Assembly (NCBI RefSeq): GCF_003014475.1
Contig: NZ_PYGJ01000001.1
Coordinates: forward strand, 741,725-805,724
DNA length: 64,000 bases
Source of the DNA: Shimia abyssi
GTDB lineage: Bacteria > Pseudomonadota > Alphaproteobacteria > Rhodobacterales > Rhodobacteraceae
Direction of reading: 5' to 3'
Positions 1 through 8,333 of this stretch are shown here, in pieces (position 1 is the stretch's first letter; every line of letters starts with the position of its first letter). A program made the position numbers and the translations under genes. The notes below the pieces were generated by a model, which worked only from the letters and a program-made list of their open reading frames with translations, ran no database searches and was not told the DNA's origin.

Positions 1-2
1 TG

Positions 3-686
3 CCCGGTCGCGGTCCCATCGGGGCCAACTGCATGGCCAATCCTCGCGACTTCAAGGCCCCCGTCGCCGCCTTTGAGGACCGCGAAGTGCCCTCCACCGT
101 CACCGTCAAATGGTGTGGACAGTTCCACAAGACTGAGATTGGCCAATCTCCGTTGGACGTGGTGGCATGGCACGGCAATTATGCACCGGTGAAGTATGAC
201 CTGCGCACATATTGCCCCGTCGGCGCAATCCTGTTTGATCACCCCGACCCGTCGATCTTCACCGTGCTCACTGCCCCCTCAGGCCAGCCTGGAACCGCAA
301 ACATCGACTTCGTGCTTTTCCGCGAACGCTGGATGGTGGCCGAAGACACGTTCCGCCCGCCTTGGTACCACAAAAACATCATGTCCGAGCTGATGGGCAA
401 CATCTATGGCCAGTATGATGCCAAGCCCCAGGGCTTCATCCCCGGCGGCATGTCGCTGCACAATATGATGCTACCACACGGCCCCGACAAAAATGCCTTT
501 GAGGGCGCGTCCAACGCCAACCTCGGCCCGGACAAGCTCGACAACACCATGTCCTTTATGTTCGAAACCCGCTTCCCACAGCACCTCACCTCCTTTGCCG
601 CAAACGAAGCGCCGTTACAGGACGACTACATCGACTGCTGGAGCGACATCGAAAAGAAGTTCGACGGCACACCAGGTAAGAAATAA
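3..686 (+). CDS. hmgA: Homogentisate 1,2-dioxygenase, C-terminal part (cut by window edge)
   Basis: The enzyme opens the ring of homogentisate to maleylacetoacetate using Fe(II) in the cytosol. The reading frame is open from the first bases, so the gene starts before the window and only about the last 227 residues (roughly half of the usual 430-450) are visible. The family signature GPIGAN is seen at the very edge. The three iron ligands of the family are present: His in WYHKN, Glu in MSEL and His in PHGPD. A methionine codon at position 33 is internal, not the start. The gene is followed after 74 bases by fahA in the same orientation, as in the tyrosine/homogentisate cluster of many proteobacteria. 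Identity is close to certain; the upstream promoter cannot be seen. Confidence 0.96.
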   Translation, partial: PGRGPIGANCMANPRDFKAPVAAFEDREVPSTVTVKWCGQFHKTEIGQSPLDVVAWHGNYAPVKYDLRTYCPVGAILFDHPDPSIFTVLTAPSGQPGTANIDFVLFRERWMVAEDTFRPPWYHKNIMSELMGNIYGQYDAKPQGFIPGGMSLHNMMLPHGPDKNAFEGASNANLGPDKLDNTMSFMFETRFPQHLTSFAANEAPLQDDYIDCWSDIEKKFDGTPGKK

Positions 687-760
687 GCTGCCTTGAACTA
701 TCCTTGTCACCGGGGCGCTCATACCCCCGGCCACCGCAGAACCAACACTTCGGAGACACC

Positions 761-2017
761 ATGCCTCTACTGAAATCCTGGGTCACGTCGGCCAACGATG
801 CGAGCCATCCCTTCCCCCTCAATAACCTGCCTTACGGCGTCTTCTCAACGGTCGGCACCGAGGAACGCTGCGGCGTGGCCATTGGCGACATGATCCTCGA
901 CATAGCCGCCGCGGAGGAGGCCGGTCTCATCACTCTCGCCGAAGACCCTGTCTTTGATGTTCCCTATTGGAACGACGTCATGGACCTCGGCCCCGATGCT
1001 TGGGAGGCTCTGCGTGCGCGCCTCACTTCCTTGCTGTCCGACGACAGCGACGAAAAACCCGCCACCGAGCCGCACCTCGTCCCCATGGCCGACGCCACAC
1101 TGCACATGCCGCTCGTGGTCAGCGAATATACCGACTTCTATGCCGGTCGCCATCACGCCACCAATGTCGGCACCATGTTCCGTGGCGCGGAAAATGCGCT
1201 GCCCCCTAACTGGCTGCACATCCCCATTGGCTATAACGGTCGCGCCTCTTCTGTTGTGCTCTCTGGCACCGACATCCGCCGCCCATGGGGTCAACTCAAG
1301 TCCCCAGATCACGACGTACCGGCCTTCCTGCCCTGTCGCCGCTTTGACATCGAACTGGAAATGGGCGCGATCGTTGGCACTGCCTCTGATGGTCCGATCT
1401 CGGTGCAAGAAGCTGACGACAACATCTTTGGCTACGTGCTTCTGAACGACTGGTCGGCGCGCGATATTCAAGCGTGGGAGTATCAGCCCCTCGGCCCATT
1501 TCAGGCCAAGGCAACCGCAACATCGATTTCCCCTTGGATCGTGACAAAGGCCGCGCTGGAACCCTTCCGCACAGAAACACCAGCTCGTGAATTCGATTTA
1601 CTTGACCACCTCAAAGATGTCGGCCCGATGCTCTACGACATAAATCTGGCCGTCACCATGGCTCCCGATGGCAAAGACGCAACAACCATTGCGCGCACCA
1701 ACTACGACCAAATGTACTATTCTGCCGCCCAGCAGCTCGCCCACCATTCCACCTCTGGCTGCCCAATGAATGTCGGCGACCTACTGGGCTCTGGCACCAT
1801 TTCCGGCCCCTCTAAACCCGAACGCGGCTCGTTGCTCGAACTCAGCTGGGGCGGCAAAGAGCCCTTCACGCTGGACACCGGCGAGGAACGCACCTTTATC
1901 GAAGACGGCGACACGCTCACCCTCACCGGGGCCGCACACGGTGACGGCTATACCATCGGCTTTGGCGACTGCACGGGCACGGTTCTGCCCGCCCTAACTG
2001 ACCCATACGCCCGTTAA
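761..2017 (+). CDS. fahA: Fumarylacetoacetase
   Basis: Hydrolyses fumarylacetoacetate to fumarate and acetoacetate, the last step of the homogentisate route. The protein has 418 residues, the normal length. The N-terminal SH3-like domain (about 1-115) precedes the FAH catalytic domain. Metal ligands known for the family are visible: Asp in TDFYAG, two Glu in FDIELEMG and Asp in NDWSARD. A longer frame begins at 704, but the ATG at 761 is preferred because a GGAG motif lies 6 bases before it and the protein then starts MPLLKSW, like its homologues. It sits between hmgA and the MBL-fold gene in a same-strand cluster with short gaps, so it is probably cotranscribed. Confidence 0.96.
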   Translation: MPLLKSWVTSANDASHPFPLNNLPYGVFSTVGTEERCGVAIGDMILDIAAAEEAGLITLAEDPVFDVPYWNDVMDLGPDAWEALRARLTSLLSDDSDEKPATEPHLVPMADATLHMPLVVSEYTDFYAGRHHATNVGTMFRGAENALPPNWLHIPIGYNGRASSVVLSGTDIRRPWGQLKSPDHDVPAFLPCRRFDIELEMGAIVGTASDGPISVQEADDNIFGYVLLNDWSARDIQAWEYQPLGPFQAKATATSISPWIVTKAALEPFRTETPAREFDLLDHLKDVGPMLYDINLAVTMAPDGKDATTIARTNYDQMYYSAAQQLAHHSTSGCPMNVGDLLGSGTISGPSKPERGSLLELSWGGKEPFTLDTGEERTFIEDGDTLTLTGAAHGDGYTIGFGDCTGTVLPALTDPYAR

Positions 2018-2094
2018 CTTTTTATTGTTCCCAAATTCACCCGGCAGAGGCACCTCGAACGCGCCACCAGTGGACCACCAAAAGGAAATACAAA

Positions 2095-3045
2095 ATGGCC
2101 AAAGCATTCGCATCCCAAGGGGACATGATCGAAAAGAAAATCACCTTTGATGAAATCGGCAATGGTCTCTATGCCTTCACCGCCGAAGGTGATCCAAACT
2201 CGGGTGTCATCATCGGTGACGACAGCGTCATGATCGTCGAGGCACAGGCCACCCCCCGCCTCGCTCAAAAAGTCATCGACTGCGTGCGCTCTGTGACCGA
2301 CAAACCGATCACCCATGTGGTGCTGACCCACTACCACGCCGTGCGTGTGCTGGGGGCTTCCGCCTTCAACGCACAGCAGGTGATTATGTCCAGCGCCGCC
2401 TATAACATGGTGCTCGAACGCGGTCAGGAAGACTGGGACAGCGAATTCCAGCGCTTCCCGCGCCTGTTCGAAGGACATGAAAGCATCCCAGGCCTCACCA
2501 TGCCAACCACAACATTCAGCGATCAAATGACTGTCTTTCTTGGCAACCGCCGCGTCGACATCAAACAGATTGGACGCGCCCACACCGCTGGTGACGCCGT
2601 CATTCACGTGCCCGATCAGAACGTCATGTTCACCGGCGACATCGTTGAATACCACTCGGCCTGCTATTGCGGCGATGGGCACTTCGCCGATTGGGGCAAC
2701 ACACTCGACGCGATTAAGGCATACGATGTCGACGCCATCGCGCCGGGGCGCGGCGATGCGCTCGTGGGCAAAGAGATGGTAAACGCCGCCATCGAAAACA
2801 CTCGGGACTTTGTCGAGAGTACCTACCGCCCTGCCGCCCGCGTCGCTGCCCGCAATGGGACGCTCAAAGAAACATGGGACGCAGTACGCGCCGAATGCGA
2901 CCCCAAGTTCGCTGACTACGCGATCTACGAACACTGTCTGCCCTTCAACGTCGCGCGCGCCTATGACGAGGCACGCGGCATCGCCCACCCAAGGATTTGG
3001 ACTGACAAGCGCGATCTGGAAATGTGGGCGCAATTGCAAGGCTGA
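2095..3045 (+). CDS. MBL-fold metallohydrolase-like protein with degenerate metal site
   Basis: A 316-residue protein of the metallo-beta-lactamase fold. Seen directly: the strand-helix start with ITHVVLTHYH, then the later family elements HTAGDAV and FTGDIVEYH. The usual HxHxDH motif reads HYHAVR, so the Asp and last His are replaced, and the usual PGHG near the end reads PGRG. Three expected second-site metal ligands are therefore missing, which argues against a normal dinuclear Zn hydrolase. It lies between fahA and a flavin monooxygenase in the homogentisate cluster; from this context it may act on an aromatic or acyl intermediate, but the substrate is unknown. An AAGGAAA ribosome site precedes the ATG. 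Confidence 0.85.
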   Translation: MAKAFASQGDMIEKKITFDEIGNGLYAFTAEGDPNSGVIIGDDSVMIVEAQATPRLAQKVIDCVRSVTDKPITHVVLTHYHAVRVLGASAFNAQQVIMSSAAYNMVLERGQEDWDSEFQRFPRLFEGHESIPGLTMPTTTFSDQMTVFLGNRRVDIKQIGRAHTAGDAVIHVPDQNVMFTGDIVEYHSACYCGDGHFADWGNTLDAIKAYDVDAIAPGRGDALVGKEMVNAAIENTRDFVESTYRPAARVAARNGTLKETWDAVRAECDPKFADYAIYEHCLPFNVARAYDEARGIAHPRIWTDKRDLEMWAQLQG

Positions 3046-3246
3046 CTCAACTGTTCCTCCTTCCATTCCGGGCTTTCCCTGCGAAGACGCCCAATCCGGC
3101 AAAGGAGCACGCCCCGAAAAGTCGCAACTTGATCCAGATCGTGTCGCGAAGACGGGAGCCATGAGACACTGATACGACCGCCCCAGCGTCCGCGCCGGGG
3201 CTTGGATATGCTTTGCCCGCATCTGGGCACCTACGGGAGGAAGACC

Positions 3247-4857
3247 ATGAACAAAATCTTTGAAACCCCCCTCTATCCCTACACGCGCAGCCCTGATCAG
3301 GACGCCGCTACACCAGTCCGCCGCAAGGTGGTGATCATCGGCGCTGGCCCCGTTGGCCTCGCCGCAGCCATCGACCTCGCCCAACAGGGCATCGAGGCCG
3401 TCATTCTTGATGAAAACGACAAGGTCAGCTTCGGCAGCCGCGCCATCTGTTTTGCTAAACGCCCCCTCGAAATCCTCGACCGGCTAGGCTGCGGCGATCC
3501 GTTTGTCGACAAAGGCGTGCAATGGAACGTCGGCAAAGTTTTCTTTGACGACCGCCAGGTGTATGACTTCAATCTACTTCCCGAAGATGGCCACAAACGC
3601 CCCGCCTTTATCAATCTTCAGCAATATTACTTCGAAGAATACCTCGTCCGTCGCGTGTTCGAGCTTCAGGCCGAAGGTGCCCCCATTGAAATCCGGGGCC
3701 GCAACAAAGTCGAGGCTATCGGTACCCACCCCGATCACGTTGCGCTAGAGGTCGACACTCCCGAAGGCGCCTACACGCTGGAAGCGGACTGGCTCATCGC
3801 TTGTGACGGCGCAAACTCTCCAACTCGTCGCATGTTAGGGCTCGACTTCGTGGGACGAGTGTTCGAAGACAATTTCCTTATCGCTGATGTGATCATGGAA
3901 GCCGACTTCCCCACAGAACGTTGGTTCTGGTTCGACCCGCCCTTCAACAAAGGGCAATCCGCTCTCTTGCACAAACAGCCCGACAATGTCTGGCGCATTG
4001 ATTTGCAACTGGGTTGGGACATCGACAAGGAACGCGAAAAACGCCCTGAAAATGTCATTCCCCGCCTCAGAGAGATGCTCGGCAACGAGGTCGAATTTGA
4101 GCTCGAATGGGTGTCGATCTACACGTTCCAATGCCGCCGCATGGAAGATTTCCGTCATGGTCGCGTCCTGTTCGCAGGCGACGCTGCTCATCAGGTCTCT
4201 CCCTTTGGTGCACGTGGCGCCAACTCCGGGCTGCAGGACACCGATAACCTCGCATGGAAACTCAAACTGGTTCTTGACGGCACCGCCCCCGAAACCCTGC
4301 TTGACAGCTATAACCAAGAGCGCATCTATGGCGCGGATGAAAACATTCTGAATTCGTCTCGGTCTACAGATTTCATTACGCCCAAATCGGAAATGTCGCG
4401 CACCCTGCGCGACGCTGTACTTGACCTGTCGGAGCATTACGAGTTTGCGCGTCCATTGGTGAATTCTGGCCGCCTTTCTGTGCCGTGCACTTACGACGGT
4501 TCCTCGCTCAACTCGGCAGACGCGCTCGATGGTCCCGAACGCACACGTCCCGGCTCATCCTGCCCGGATGCGACACTGGGTGATGGCTATCTGCTCGATC
4601 AACTGGGTGACAGGTTTGTCCTTCTTACAATCGATGCGGACGCCCCCGACAGCTTCAACGAAGACGGAATTGAAGTCACCCGCCTTGCCCTTTCGGTCAA
4701 GGACGATCCCACCCTCGACCTCAAACGACGCTACCTAGGTGAGGCCGACGGCGCCGTCTATCTGATCCGCCCGGATCAGCACGTCGCCGCCCGCCGTCCT
4801 GCTTTTGACGAACACCACTTCCGCGCAGCCCTGCGCCGCGCAACGGGCAAGGAGTAA
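3247..4857 (+). CDS. FAD-dependent aromatic monooxygenase (MhaA/MhpA-like)
   Basis: A 536-residue class A flavoprotein monooxygenase of the PHBH fold. The N-terminal nucleotide-binding motif GAGPVGLAAA is at about residues 25-34, the DG motif CDGANSPTRR lies near 185, and the second FAD motif GDAAHQVSPFGARG near 305; the C-terminal third is thioredoxin-like. A frame runs from 3202, but the ATG at 3247 has a GGGAGG site six bases upstream. The next gene encodes a 66-residue DUF2783 protein only 4 bases away. A large flavoprotein plus a very small partner beside homogentisate genes matches the two-component 3-hydroxyphenylacetate 6-hydroxylase (MhaA/MhaB) of Pseudomonas putida, which makes homogentisate. 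The substrate is inferred from context; a hydroxybenzoate or hydroxyphenylpropionate is possible. Confidence 0.88.
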   Translation: MNKIFETPLYPYTRSPDQDAATPVRRKVVIIGAGPVGLAAAIDLAQQGIEAVILDENDKVSFGSRAICFAKRPLEILDRLGCGDPFVDKGVQWNVGKVFFDDRQVYDFNLLPEDGHKRPAFINLQQYYFEEYLVRRVFELQAEGAPIEIRGRNKVEAIGTHPDHVALEVDTPEGAYTLEADWLIACDGANSPTRRMLGLDFVGRVFEDNFLIADVIMEADFPTERWFWFDPPFNKGQSALLHKQPDNVWRIDLQLGWDIDKEREKRPENVIPRLREMLGNEVEFELEWVSIYTFQCRRMEDFRHGRVLFAGDAAHQVSPFGARGANSGLQDTDNLAWKLKLVLDGTAPETLLDSYNQERIYGADENILNSSRSTDFITPKSEMSRTLRDAVLDLSEHYEFARPLVNSGRLSVPCTYDGSSLNSADALDGPERTRPGSSCPDATLGDGYLLDQLGDRFVLLTIDADAPDSFNEDGIEVTRLALSVKDDPTLDLKRRYLGEADGAVYLIRPDQHVAARRPAFDEHHFRAALRRATGKE

Positions 4858-4861
4858 CACT

Positions 4862-5062
4862 ATGAACGATACGCTAACCCTCACCCCGAATATCACCGAC
4901 GCCGATGATTTTTATGCTGACCTGCTCACCGCCCATGAAGGCCTGAACAAAGCAGAAAGTGACGCGTTCAACGCCCGTCTCGTGCTGGTACTCGCAAACC
5001 ACATCGGTACGCGCGCCGTGCTGTCGCAGGCCCTCGCGGCTGCTGCCATGAAACCGGAGTAA
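4862..5062 (+). CDS. DUF2783 small protein, probable partner of the flavin monooxygenase
   Basis: A 66-residue, mostly helical protein with no signal peptide or membrane segment. It fits DUF2783, a small family typically encoded beside FAD monooxygenases. It starts 4 bases after the monooxygenase stop and ends 5 bases before the VOC gene, so translation is probably coupled. The ATG at 4862 has AAGGAG just upstream (inside the end of the preceding gene). By analogy with MhaB, the small coupling protein of 3-hydroxyphenylacetate 6-hydroxylase, it may be needed for productive hydroxylation; this is inference from size and position. Confidence 0.82.
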   Translation: MNDTLTLTPNITDADDFYADLLTAHEGLNKAESDAFNARLVLVLANHIGTRAVLSQALAAAAMKPE

Positions 5063-5067
5063 CCATA

Positions 5068-5613
5068 ATGAAAATCGAACAAATTCACCACGTCGCCTAC
5101 CGCTGCAAGGACGCTAAAGAGACCGTCGAGTGGTATGGCAAGATGCTCAACATGGATTTCATCCTCGCCATCGCCGAAGATCACGTTCCATCTACTCACG
5201 AACCCGATCCCTACATGCATCTCTTCTTAGATGCCGGGAATGGCAATGTTCTGGCCTTCTTTGAATTGCCAACCAAACCGGAAATGGGACGCGACCCCAA
5301 TACACCAATCTGGGTTCAGCACATCGCGTTCAAAGTCAAAGACCGCGAACAATTGATCGCATTCAAAGAACATTTGGAGACCAACGGCGTCGAAGTGCTC
5401 GGTGTTACTGATCACTCCATTTTCCACTCCATCTATTTCTTTGACCCCAATGGTCACCGCATCGAGTTGGCCTGCCCAGATCCCAAGGAAGAGGCGCTGC
5501 TCAAGCGCATGGACGCGGTCAAATGGGACATGCTCAATGAATGGTCCGTGACCAAAAAGGCACCTCAACACGCCGCTTGGCTGCATGCCAAGGAATTACA
5601 AAAGGACGCCTGA
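5068..5613 (+). CDS. VOC-family (glyoxalase/extradiol dioxygenase-fold) protein
   Basis: A 181-residue protein with the paired beta-alpha-beta-beta-beta modules of the vicinal oxygen chelate superfamily. Possible metal ligands are His in QIHHVAY near residue 7, His in WVQHIAF near residue 90 and Glu in HRIELACP near residue 137, an arrangement normal for one metal site. It follows DUF2783 after 5 bases and precedes maiA. Members of this family are found in hydroxyphenylacetate and homogentisate clusters, but the sequence does not reveal the reaction; a dioxygenase, an isomerase or a lyase are all possible. Confidence 0.82.
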   Translation: MKIEQIHHVAYRCKDAKETVEWYGKMLNMDFILAIAEDHVPSTHEPDPYMHLFLDAGNGNVLAFFELPTKPEMGRDPNTPIWVQHIAFKVKDREQLIAFKEHLETNGVEVLGVTDHSIFHSIYFFDPNGHRIELACPDPKEEALLKRMDAVKWDMLNEWSVTKKAPQHAAWLHAKELQKDA

Positions 5614-5722
5614 CCAAAATGGCAAGAGCGCACCTCTCACTGCGTTCTTAACACAGCAACTAAAATGCGCTACCCTTGGCAGACCTGGCCCTATTGGGCC
5701 GGGCTACAACAAGGCATGCCAA

Positions 5723-6361
5723 ATGACCAAAACCACTTTGTTTGACTACTGGCGTTCATCAGCCAGCTACCGCGTGCGCATCGCGCTCAACCTAGCAGGG
5801 ATCGATTATCAGTCTGTTTCCGTCGATCTGGTGACGGGTGATCAGTGTTCCAATGAGCACCTGTCTCGCAATCCGCAAGGTTTTGTTCCCGTATTAGATA
5901 TCGACGGACACCGCTTTACGCAATCTCTTGCCATACTCGATTACCTCAATGAAACGCGTTCTCTCGGGCTCCTTCCCACCGATCCGGCCCAAGCTGCAAA
6001 GGTACGCGCTCTGGCCCATTCGGTTGCAGTCGACGTTCACCCGGTATGTAATCTCAAGGTGGTCGCGCACGTCGCTTCGCTCATGCCCGGCTCAGAAACG
6101 GCGCGCCCGGATTGGATGATACATTTCATTACACCGGGTCTTGCCGCATTTGAAATGATGCTAAACGACTTCGGCCAAGCCCCATTTTGTGCCGGCGATG
6201 AACCGGGCCTTGCCGACATCTGTCTCATGCCACAGCTCTACAATGCACGTAGGTGGAATGCTGATTTTTCAGAATGTGTAAAAATTCAGGCGATCGAGGC
6301 TGCCTGCGCAGACCACCCTGCGTTCGCCGCCGCGCACCCGGATCAGGTCAAACCACAGTGA
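5723..6361 (+). CDS. maiA: Maleylacetoacetate isomerase (zeta-class glutathione transferase)
   Basis: Isomerises maleylacetoacetate to fumarylacetoacetate with glutathione, the step between HmgA and FahA. It has 212 residues, the family length. The zeta-class glutathione site motif SSASYRVRIALN is at about residues 9-20, the thioredoxin-like domain ends near residue 80 with LDYLNE, and a helical C-terminal domain follows. The frame is open from 5585, overlapping the VOC gene, but the ATG at 5723 gives the standard N-terminus MTKTTLFDYW. Only 3 bases separate its stop from the convergent MarR gene, so no separate terminator is seen. Confidence 0.93.
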   Translation: MTKTTLFDYWRSSASYRVRIALNLAGIDYQSVSVDLVTGDQCSNEHLSRNPQGFVPVLDIDGHRFTQSLAILDYLNETRSLGLLPTDPAQAAKVRALAHSVAVDVHPVCNLKVVAHVASLMPGSETARPDWMIHFITPGLAAFEMMLNDFGQAPFCAGDEPGLADICLMPQLYNARRWNADFSECVKIQAIEAACADHPAFAAAHPDQVKPQ

Positions 6362-6364
6362 TGA

Positions 6365-6805
6365 TTATATTTCGAGCTCGTGCAATTCGCCCAACAACCG
6401 TAAAAGAGTGTTGAACCGGTCTTCACCCAGCTCATCGCGCAGCTGCTGCGCATGGCGCTGGCTTTCTGAAATGTTTTCAGCAATCAGCGCATGTCCAGCC
6501 TGTGTCACAGTGATCACCTGACGGCGACGATCTGCGTCGTCTTTTGACCGCGTGACCAGCCCCTTTTCTTCCAGCTTCTGCAATATGCGCGTCAGGCTGG
6601 GCAATAATAACACTGCTCGTTCCGCGATTGTGGTCGGGTCCAATGGACCCTCTTCCATCAACACACGCAACACACGCCATTGTTGTTCGGTGACACCCGC
6701 ATTGGCCAGCATTGACCGTATCGGTCCCATCACCTTTTCTCTCGCGCGTAGCAAGGCAATAGGCAAAGATTGAGAAGTGGCCGGAATAGTCGTGTCGCGT
6801 GTCAT
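6365..6805 (-). CDS. MarR-family regulator, HpaR-like
   Basis: A 146-residue winged-helix regulator. The recognition helix region PTTIAERAVLLLPSLTRILQ and the wing DDADRRRQV are clear, with N- and C-terminal dimerisation helices around them. Length and sequence are close to HpaR, the repressor of aromatic-acid degradation operons. The ATG at 6805 was chosen; a TTG at 6832 would add nine residues. It is convergent with the homogentisate cluster and divergent from the decarboxylase gene, with a 98-base promoter region holding an inverted repeat. It probably controls the decarboxylase, itself, or the hmg cluster in response to an aromatic acid; the target is inference. Confidence 0.87.
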   Translation of the reverse strand: MTRDTTIPATSQSLPIALLRAREKVMGPIRSMLANAGVTEQQWRVLRVLMEEGPLDPTTIAERAVLLLPSLTRILQKLEEKGLVTRSKDDADRRRQVITVTQAGHALIAENISESQRHAQQLRDELGEDRFNTLLRLLGELHELEI

Positions 6806-6866
6806 GTGGTCTTCATGCACAAGACACCACAAAAAGGCAAATTCATTATCTTGTAAATCAGCCTTG

Positions 6867-6885
6867 ATTAACTTAACCTGTTAAT
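6867..6885. promoter_or_regulatory. Inverted repeat in the MarR/decarboxylase promoter region
   Basis: The arms ATTAAC (6867-6872) and GTTAAT (6880-6885) form a perfect 6-bp inverted repeat with a 7-base centre, about 19 bases before the decarboxylase ATG and 61 bases before the regulator start. The size and symmetry suit a MarR-type dimer site. No binding evidence is available. Confidence 0.45.
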
Positions 6886-6903
6886 GAACATGGAGATTTG
6901 AAC

Positions 6904-8316
6904 ATGGATTGGCAAGACTTTGCCCGCTGGGGCGCGCGGATCGCTGACTGGGGTCGCACATATCACGAGACCATTCGCGCACGCCCCGTTCGCGCGCAAA
7001 CCGCACCGGGCGAAATTATCAATGCGCTTCCCGTCGCCCCACCAACTGTTGGCACCGACATGGAAGCAGTTTTTGCCGATTTTGAAACCACGGTCATGCC
7101 TGGCATAACCCACTGGCAACATCCGCGCTTCTTTGCCTATTTCCCGTCCAACGCCACGCCACCTTCAATGTTGGCGGAGTTTCTTGCGACGGTAATCGCG
7201 CCACAATGCATGCTCTGGCAGACCTCTCCAGCTGCCACAGAAATGGAAACCCGCATGATCGACTGGTTACGCCAATCGATAGGGCTGAACGACACATTTT
7301 CAGGCGTCATTCAGGACAGCGCTTCGTCTGCCACCCTCGCGGCCACACTGACCATGCGCGAAAAGGCGCTGGACTGGCAGGGCAATCAACAGGGCCTGTC
7401 TCAACTGGCAACACTGCGGATTTACTGCTCGAACGAAGTACACACCTCAGTAGATCGCGCCATCTGGGTCGCCGGTATCGGTCAAGACAACCTCGTGCGC
7501 ATTCCCACACAAGGTGCCACCCGCGCCATGGACCCAGCCTCTCTTGACGCAGCCATTGCCGCCGATATCGCCGCGGGCCTTAAACCTGCCGGCATCATCG
7601 CTTGCACTGGCGGCACCGGTACAGGTGCATGCGATGACATCAACGCTGTCTGCGACGTGGCCGCAAAACACGACCTTTACGTACATGTCGATGCTGCTTG
7701 GGCAGGTGCTGCCATGATCTGCCCGGAATACCGCGACCTGTGGACCGGCATCGACCGCGCCGACTCGATTGTCTTTAACCCGCATAAATGGCTCGGGGTT
7801 CAGTTCGACTGCTCTGCGCATTTTGTCAAAAACCCCGACGATCTGGTGCGAACGCTTGCCATCAAACCAGAATTCCTCAAGACCCACGGACAAGACGGCA
7901 TCATAAACTATTCCGAATGGTCCGTGCCCCTTGGTCGCCGGTTTCGCGCCCTCAAAATCTGGTTTGTCCTGCGGATCTACGGCCTTGAGGGCCTGCAACG
8001 GATGATCCGAAACCACGTCACATGGTCACATGAGCTGTGCGAACGCATCCGCACCACGCCTGATTTCGAGATTATCACCGAACCCGTACTGTCGCTGTTC
8101 ACCTTCCGCTATGCCCCGGCTGGCCATGGCGACCTCGACAAGCTCAATCAATCGCTCGTCGACCGGATTAACGATGACGGGCGCATCTACCTCACGCAAA
8201 CCCGCGTCAACGGCGACCTGGTGATCCGTTTCACCGCGGGACAGGTCAGCGCCACCCGCGAGGACGTTCTCCTGACGCTGGACGTACTCAAGCAACTGAC
8301 CGGCGATCTACGCTAA
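6904..8316 (+). CDS. PLP-dependent aromatic L-amino-acid decarboxylase family protein
   Basis: A 470-residue group II decarboxylase. Seen: VHVDAAWAGAA (Asp contacting the pyridine ring) near residue 260 and NPHKWLG, whose Lys carries PLP, near residue 295. The N-terminal segment with HWQHPRFFAYFP, typical of aromatic amino-acid decarboxylases, contributes substrate contacts. Start at ATG 6904 with GGAG eight bases upstream; a TTG at 6898 is less likely. Expected products are aromatic amines such as phenethylamine or tyramine from Phe or Tyr, which fits the adjoining aromatic catabolism. It is divergent from the MarR gene. The precise substrate (Phe, Tyr, Trp, DOPA) cannot be read from sequence. 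Confidence 0.9.
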   Translation: MDWQDFARWGARIADWGRTYHETIRARPVRAQTAPGEIINALPVAPPTVGTDMEAVFADFETTVMPGITHWQHPRFFAYFPSNATPPSMLAEFLATVIAPQCMLWQTSPAATEMETRMIDWLRQSIGLNDTFSGVIQDSASSATLAATLTMREKALDWQGNQQGLSQLATLRIYCSNEVHTSVDRAIWVAGIGQDNLVRIPTQGATRAMDPASLDAAIAADIAAGLKPAGIIACTGGTGTGACDDINAVCDVAAKHDLYVHVDAAWAGAAMICPEYRDLWTGIDRADSIVFNPHKWLGVQFDCSAHFVKNPDDLVRTLAIKPEFLKTHGQDGIINYSEWSVPLGRRFRALKIWFVLRIYGLEGLQRMIRNHVTWSHELCERIRTTPDFEIITEPVLSLFTFRYAPAGHGDLDKLNQSLVDRINDDGRIYLTQTRVNGDLVIRFTAGQVSATREDVLLTLDVLKQLTGDLR

Positions 8317-8333
8317 CAGATCCTCGCGCCAAT

